A stretch of 64,000 nucleotides of DNA from Acidobacteria bacterium UBA2994. GTDB taxonomy: Bacteria > Acidobacteriota > Vicinamibacteria > Vicinamibacterales > UBA8438. The position numbers and the translations under genes were made by a program. The stretch is from positions 67,867 to 131,866 of the forward strand of contig DEAA01000011.1 in the NCBI GenBank assembly GCA_002346545.1, in the 5' to 3' direction. Of the stretch, positions 61,808-64,000 are shown one piece after another (the stretch's first letter is position 1; each line of letters starts with the position of its first letter). The notes beneath the pieces were generated by a model that did no database searches, was not told the origin of the DNA, and saw nothing but the letters and a program-made list of their open reading frames with translations.

Positions 61808-64000
61808 ATGCCGTGTTTGTCCCGCTTCTACACCTGCCTCGCGCCGCGAATCATCCTGGCTGCTCTCGTCATCACTGTTGTCCCCGTCCCGTCTTTGGCT
61901 CAGCAAGACGACGAGGGGGTGACACCGTCACTCGCCGTTGTCCGGTTCACCAATGTCACCGGCGAAGCGACAGACGCGTGGGTTGGCCTCGGAACTGCGG
62001 AATCGCTCGCTGCGACACTCGGCAACGGCATCACCGTCGAATCGGTGGCAGAGGCGGAACGTCTGGGGCGTGCGCGGGTTATCGAGGGTACATTCGAACG
62101 CATCGGTGATCGACTCCGGCTCACCGCCCTACTGACTGATGTCCCCTCGAGACGCGTTCTCCAAGCAGCGCTGGTCGACGGCCAGATGGAAGACCTGTTC
62201 TCGCTCCAGGATGCGCTAGCTGGGCAACTCCGCGCGGCGATATCTGACGCCGCTGGCCTATCCCAGGCCGTACTCCAACCGCCATCGTTGCCAGGCACTA
62301 CTTCGAACGCGGCTGTCCCACGCTCACCCCCAGTCGTGCCAACACGTCGAGCCTCTGGCACAGGCGGGGCCACCATCGATTCCACGGCCACTCTCGACGG
62401 ACCTCCCCCGCCGGCAGCACCAGAGGTAATTGCGAGAGACGACCGGGGACAAGCGACGATCCGGGCAATTCGGTTAGACGGACCGTTGAGTATCGATGGC
62501 CATCTCGACGAGGCTGTCTACGACACCGTCCCGGCCATCGGCGGGTTCATCCAACAGGTGCCAGACGAGGGAGCGCCAGCGACAGAACGAACCGACACAT
62601 GGGTCTTCTTTACGGACGACACCATCTACATCGCGGCCCGGTGCTGGGACTCACAGCCGGAGCGGATGGTGGCCAATGAGATGCGCCGGGACAATCTTGG
62701 GATCTTCCAGAACGAGAACTTCGCGGTGGCGCTAGATACGTTCTACGACAAACGGAACGCCTATATGTTCCACACCAATCCGCTCGGGGGCTTGTTCGAC
62801 GGCATCATTACCGCCGGCAACATGAACCGTGACTGGAATGGGGTGTGGGAAACCAGCACGCAACGGTTCGAGAACGGCTGGACCGTGGAGATCGCTATTC
62901 CGTTCAAGACCATCCGGTTTAGCCCGGGCTCGGTTCAGACCTGGGGCATCCACCTCCGTCGGATCGTGCGGTGGAAGAACGAAGTCTCCTATCTCACCGC
63001 AGTGCCAGCCGCCTACGGGATGCGCGGCATCATGGAGTTGGCGGTCGCGGGCGCGATGGTCGGCGTCGAAGCGCCCGCTAGCACCGGCAACATCGAGATT
63101 AAACCGTACGTCATCGCCGATCTGACGACGGACCGGCTCGCCACTCCGCCCACCGCCAACGCTCTGGACGGCAACGCGGGGTTCGACCTGAAATATGCGG
63201 TTACCGAGGGCCTGACCGCCGATTTCACCTACAACACTGACTTCGCCCAGGTCGAGGTGGACGAGCAACAGGTCAACTTGACTCGATTTAGCCTGTTCTT
63301 CCCGGAGAAGCGAGAGTTCTTTCTGGAAGGCCAGGGTATCTTCGACTTCGGCGGCGGTCGAGTATTCGGCGGCGGCGGTTCCGGCCTTCGGGTCGGAGGC
63401 TCTGGCGGGGGTGGCAACAACACACCGATCCTCTTTTTTAGCCGGCGCATTGGCATCGCCGGCGGACTACCGGTCCCGATCGACGCCGGCGGACGCCTGA
63501 CCGGCAAGGTCGGCCCCTACAGCGTCGGACTCCTCGATATCAGGACCGCCGACGACGCCAGGTCAGGCTCCAGCGCAACCAACTTTGCAGTAGTCCGGCT
63601 GAGGCGCGACATCCTGCGGCGCAGCAGTATTGGCGCGCTCGCCACCCATCGGTCGGTGTCGGTGGTCGGCGACGGAGCAAACCGCACCTACGGCGTTGAC
63701 GGCACGTTCGCGTTCTATGACAACCTACGGATTAACAGCTACCTAGCCCGCACCGAGACCCCTGGACTCGGCGAAGAGGCACTGAGCTATCGAGGGCAGT
63801 TCGACTACAACGCAGACCGCTACGGGCTGCAACTCGAGCGACTCGTGGTAGGCGAAGACTTCAACCCGGAGGTCGGGTTCCTCCGTCGGACGAACTTCCA
63901 GCGCAGCTTCGCGTCAGCTCGCTTCAGCCCGAGGCCGGCTGGCATCGCCGCTATCCGGAAGCTGTCATGGGAGGCCAACCTCGACTACATCACCAGCGGA
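61808..64000 (+). CDS. TolB-like / CBM9-like / DUF5916 outer-membrane fusion protein, copy 2 (3' partial)
   Basis: Open from ATG 61808 to the window edge, 731 codons without a stop. Signal peptide (ILAALVITVVPVPSLAQ), then a shortened TolB/FlgO-like domain (PSLAVVRFTNVTGEATDAWVG; ARVIEGTFERIGDRLRL; MEDLFSLQDALAGQL), Pro/Ala-rich linker, CBM9-like domain (SIDGHLDEAVYDTVPAIGGF; TIYIAARCWDSQP; WGIHLRRIVRWKNE) and the DUF5916 barrel (TDFAQVEVDEQQVNLTRF; FFPEKREFFLEGQG). A Gly-rich loop (GGGRVFGGGGSG) follows. Same plan as copy 1 at 57193 but clearly diverged, so an older duplication. Confidence 0.87.
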   Translation, partial: MPCLSRFYTCLAPRIILAALVITVVPVPSLAQQDDEGVTPSLAVVRFTNVTGEATDAWVGLGTAESLAATLGNGITVESVAEAERLGRARVIEGTFERIGDRLRLTALLTDVPSRRVLQAALVDGQMEDLFSLQDALAGQLRAAISDAAGLSQAVLQPPSLPGTTSNAAVPRSPPVVPTRRASGTGGATIDSTATLDGPPPPAAPEVIARDDRGQATIRAIRLDGPLSIDGHLDEAVYDTVPAIGGFIQQVPDEGAPATERTDTWVFFTDDTIYIAARCWDSQPERMVANEMRRDNLGIFQNENFAVALDTFYDKRNAYMFHTNPLGGLFDGIITAGNMNRDWNGVWETSTQRFENGWTVEIAIPFKTIRFSPGSVQTWGIHLRRIVRWKNEVSYLTAVPAAYGMRGIMELAVAGAMVGVEAPASTGNIEIKPYVIADLTTDRLATPPTANALDGNAGFDLKYAVTEGLTADFTYNTDFAQVEVDEQQVNLTRFSLFFPEKREFFLEGQGIFDFGGGRVFGGGGSGLRVGGSGGGGNNTPILFFSRRIGIAGGLPVPIDAGGRLTGKVGPYSVGLLDIRTADDARSGSSATNFAVVRLRRDILRRSSIGALATHRSVSVVGDGANRTYGVDGTFAFYDNLRINSYLARTETPGLGEEALSYRGQFDYNADRYGLQLERLVVGEDFNPEVGFLRRTNFQRSFASARFSPRPAGIAAIRKLSWEANLDYITSG

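Noticed and set aside
1..64000. tRNA, rRNA, riboswitch or CRISPR array
   Set aside because: No stretch with the needed conserved bases or regular repeat spacing was found by eye; a covariance-model search would be decisive.

Overview
The window is a high-GC (roughly 63-65% by eye), densely coded bacterial chromosome segment. The best taxonomic guess is an Acidobacteriota-like organism, possibly a Vicinamibacteria relative. That guess rests on gene content: a VWFA-related protein of the acidobacterial type, two CBM9/DUF5916 outer-membrane-type proteins, many secreted quinoprotein beta-propellers, and seven copies of an uncharacterised secreted family typical of such genomes. No rRNA, tRNA, CRISPR array, phage or intact insertion sequence was seen. 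Identity was inferred by reading motifs; no database search was run.

Layout. 1-11 kb: a partial member of the seven-copy family, a secreted esterase, then a plus-strand operon (VOC protein, quinoprotein dehydrogenase, MBL hydrolase, Tat-exported enolase-superfamily protein). This converges on a minus-strand pair, a quinoprotein coupled by a 1-nt overlap to a rifampin-phosphotransferase-like PEP/pyruvate-binding protein. 11-14 kb: a Ski2-like DUF3516 helicase. 14-24 kb: a long minus-strand run with four family copies, a phosphotriesterase-like protein, a CitMHS transporter, AtuA with its separately encoded C-terminal domain, and a glycosyltransferase. 24-33 kb: SGNH hydrolase, B3-type MBL protein, YceI-like protein, an ankyrin remnant, exonuclease III, an epoxide-hydrolase-like lipoprotein, a sirtuin, a beta-propeller lipoprotein, a homocysteine-methyltransferase-like protein, and a DUF2182/DUF1326 pair.

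33-44 kb: a coupled pair, a 1301-residue propeller/di-heme/propeller protein and a quinoprotein fused to a cupredoxin domain. Then MBL hydrolase, DinB protein, PPIase, HupE/UreJ protein and the seventh family copy. 44-53 kb: a CoA-thioester gene cluster. On the minus strand it holds thiolase, bicupin, MFE2-like dehydrogenase, an HMG-CoA-synthase-like/DUF35 fusion, an SCP2-type thiolase and a frameshifted EamA transporter; divergent from it are 3-oxoacid CoA-transferase subunits A and B. 53-64 kb: a cytochrome c'-like protein, the VWFA-related protein, a Tat-exported alpha/beta hydrolase, and two TolB-like/CBM9/DUF5916 fusions flanking a BamB-like propeller. The second fusion runs off the window.

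Taken together this looks like a heterotroph with a large exported oxidative and hydrolytic repertoire (quinoproteins, hydrolases, lactone or epoxide chemistry) plus intracellular acyl-CoA breakdown. The items most worth following up are: the seven-copy secreted family; the HMGS-like/DUF35 fusion that seems to have lost all three catalytic residues but is coupled to an intact thiolase; the exported galactonate-dehydratase-like protein lacking one metal ligand at otherwise exact spacing; and the quinoprotein-cupredoxin/di-heme pair.
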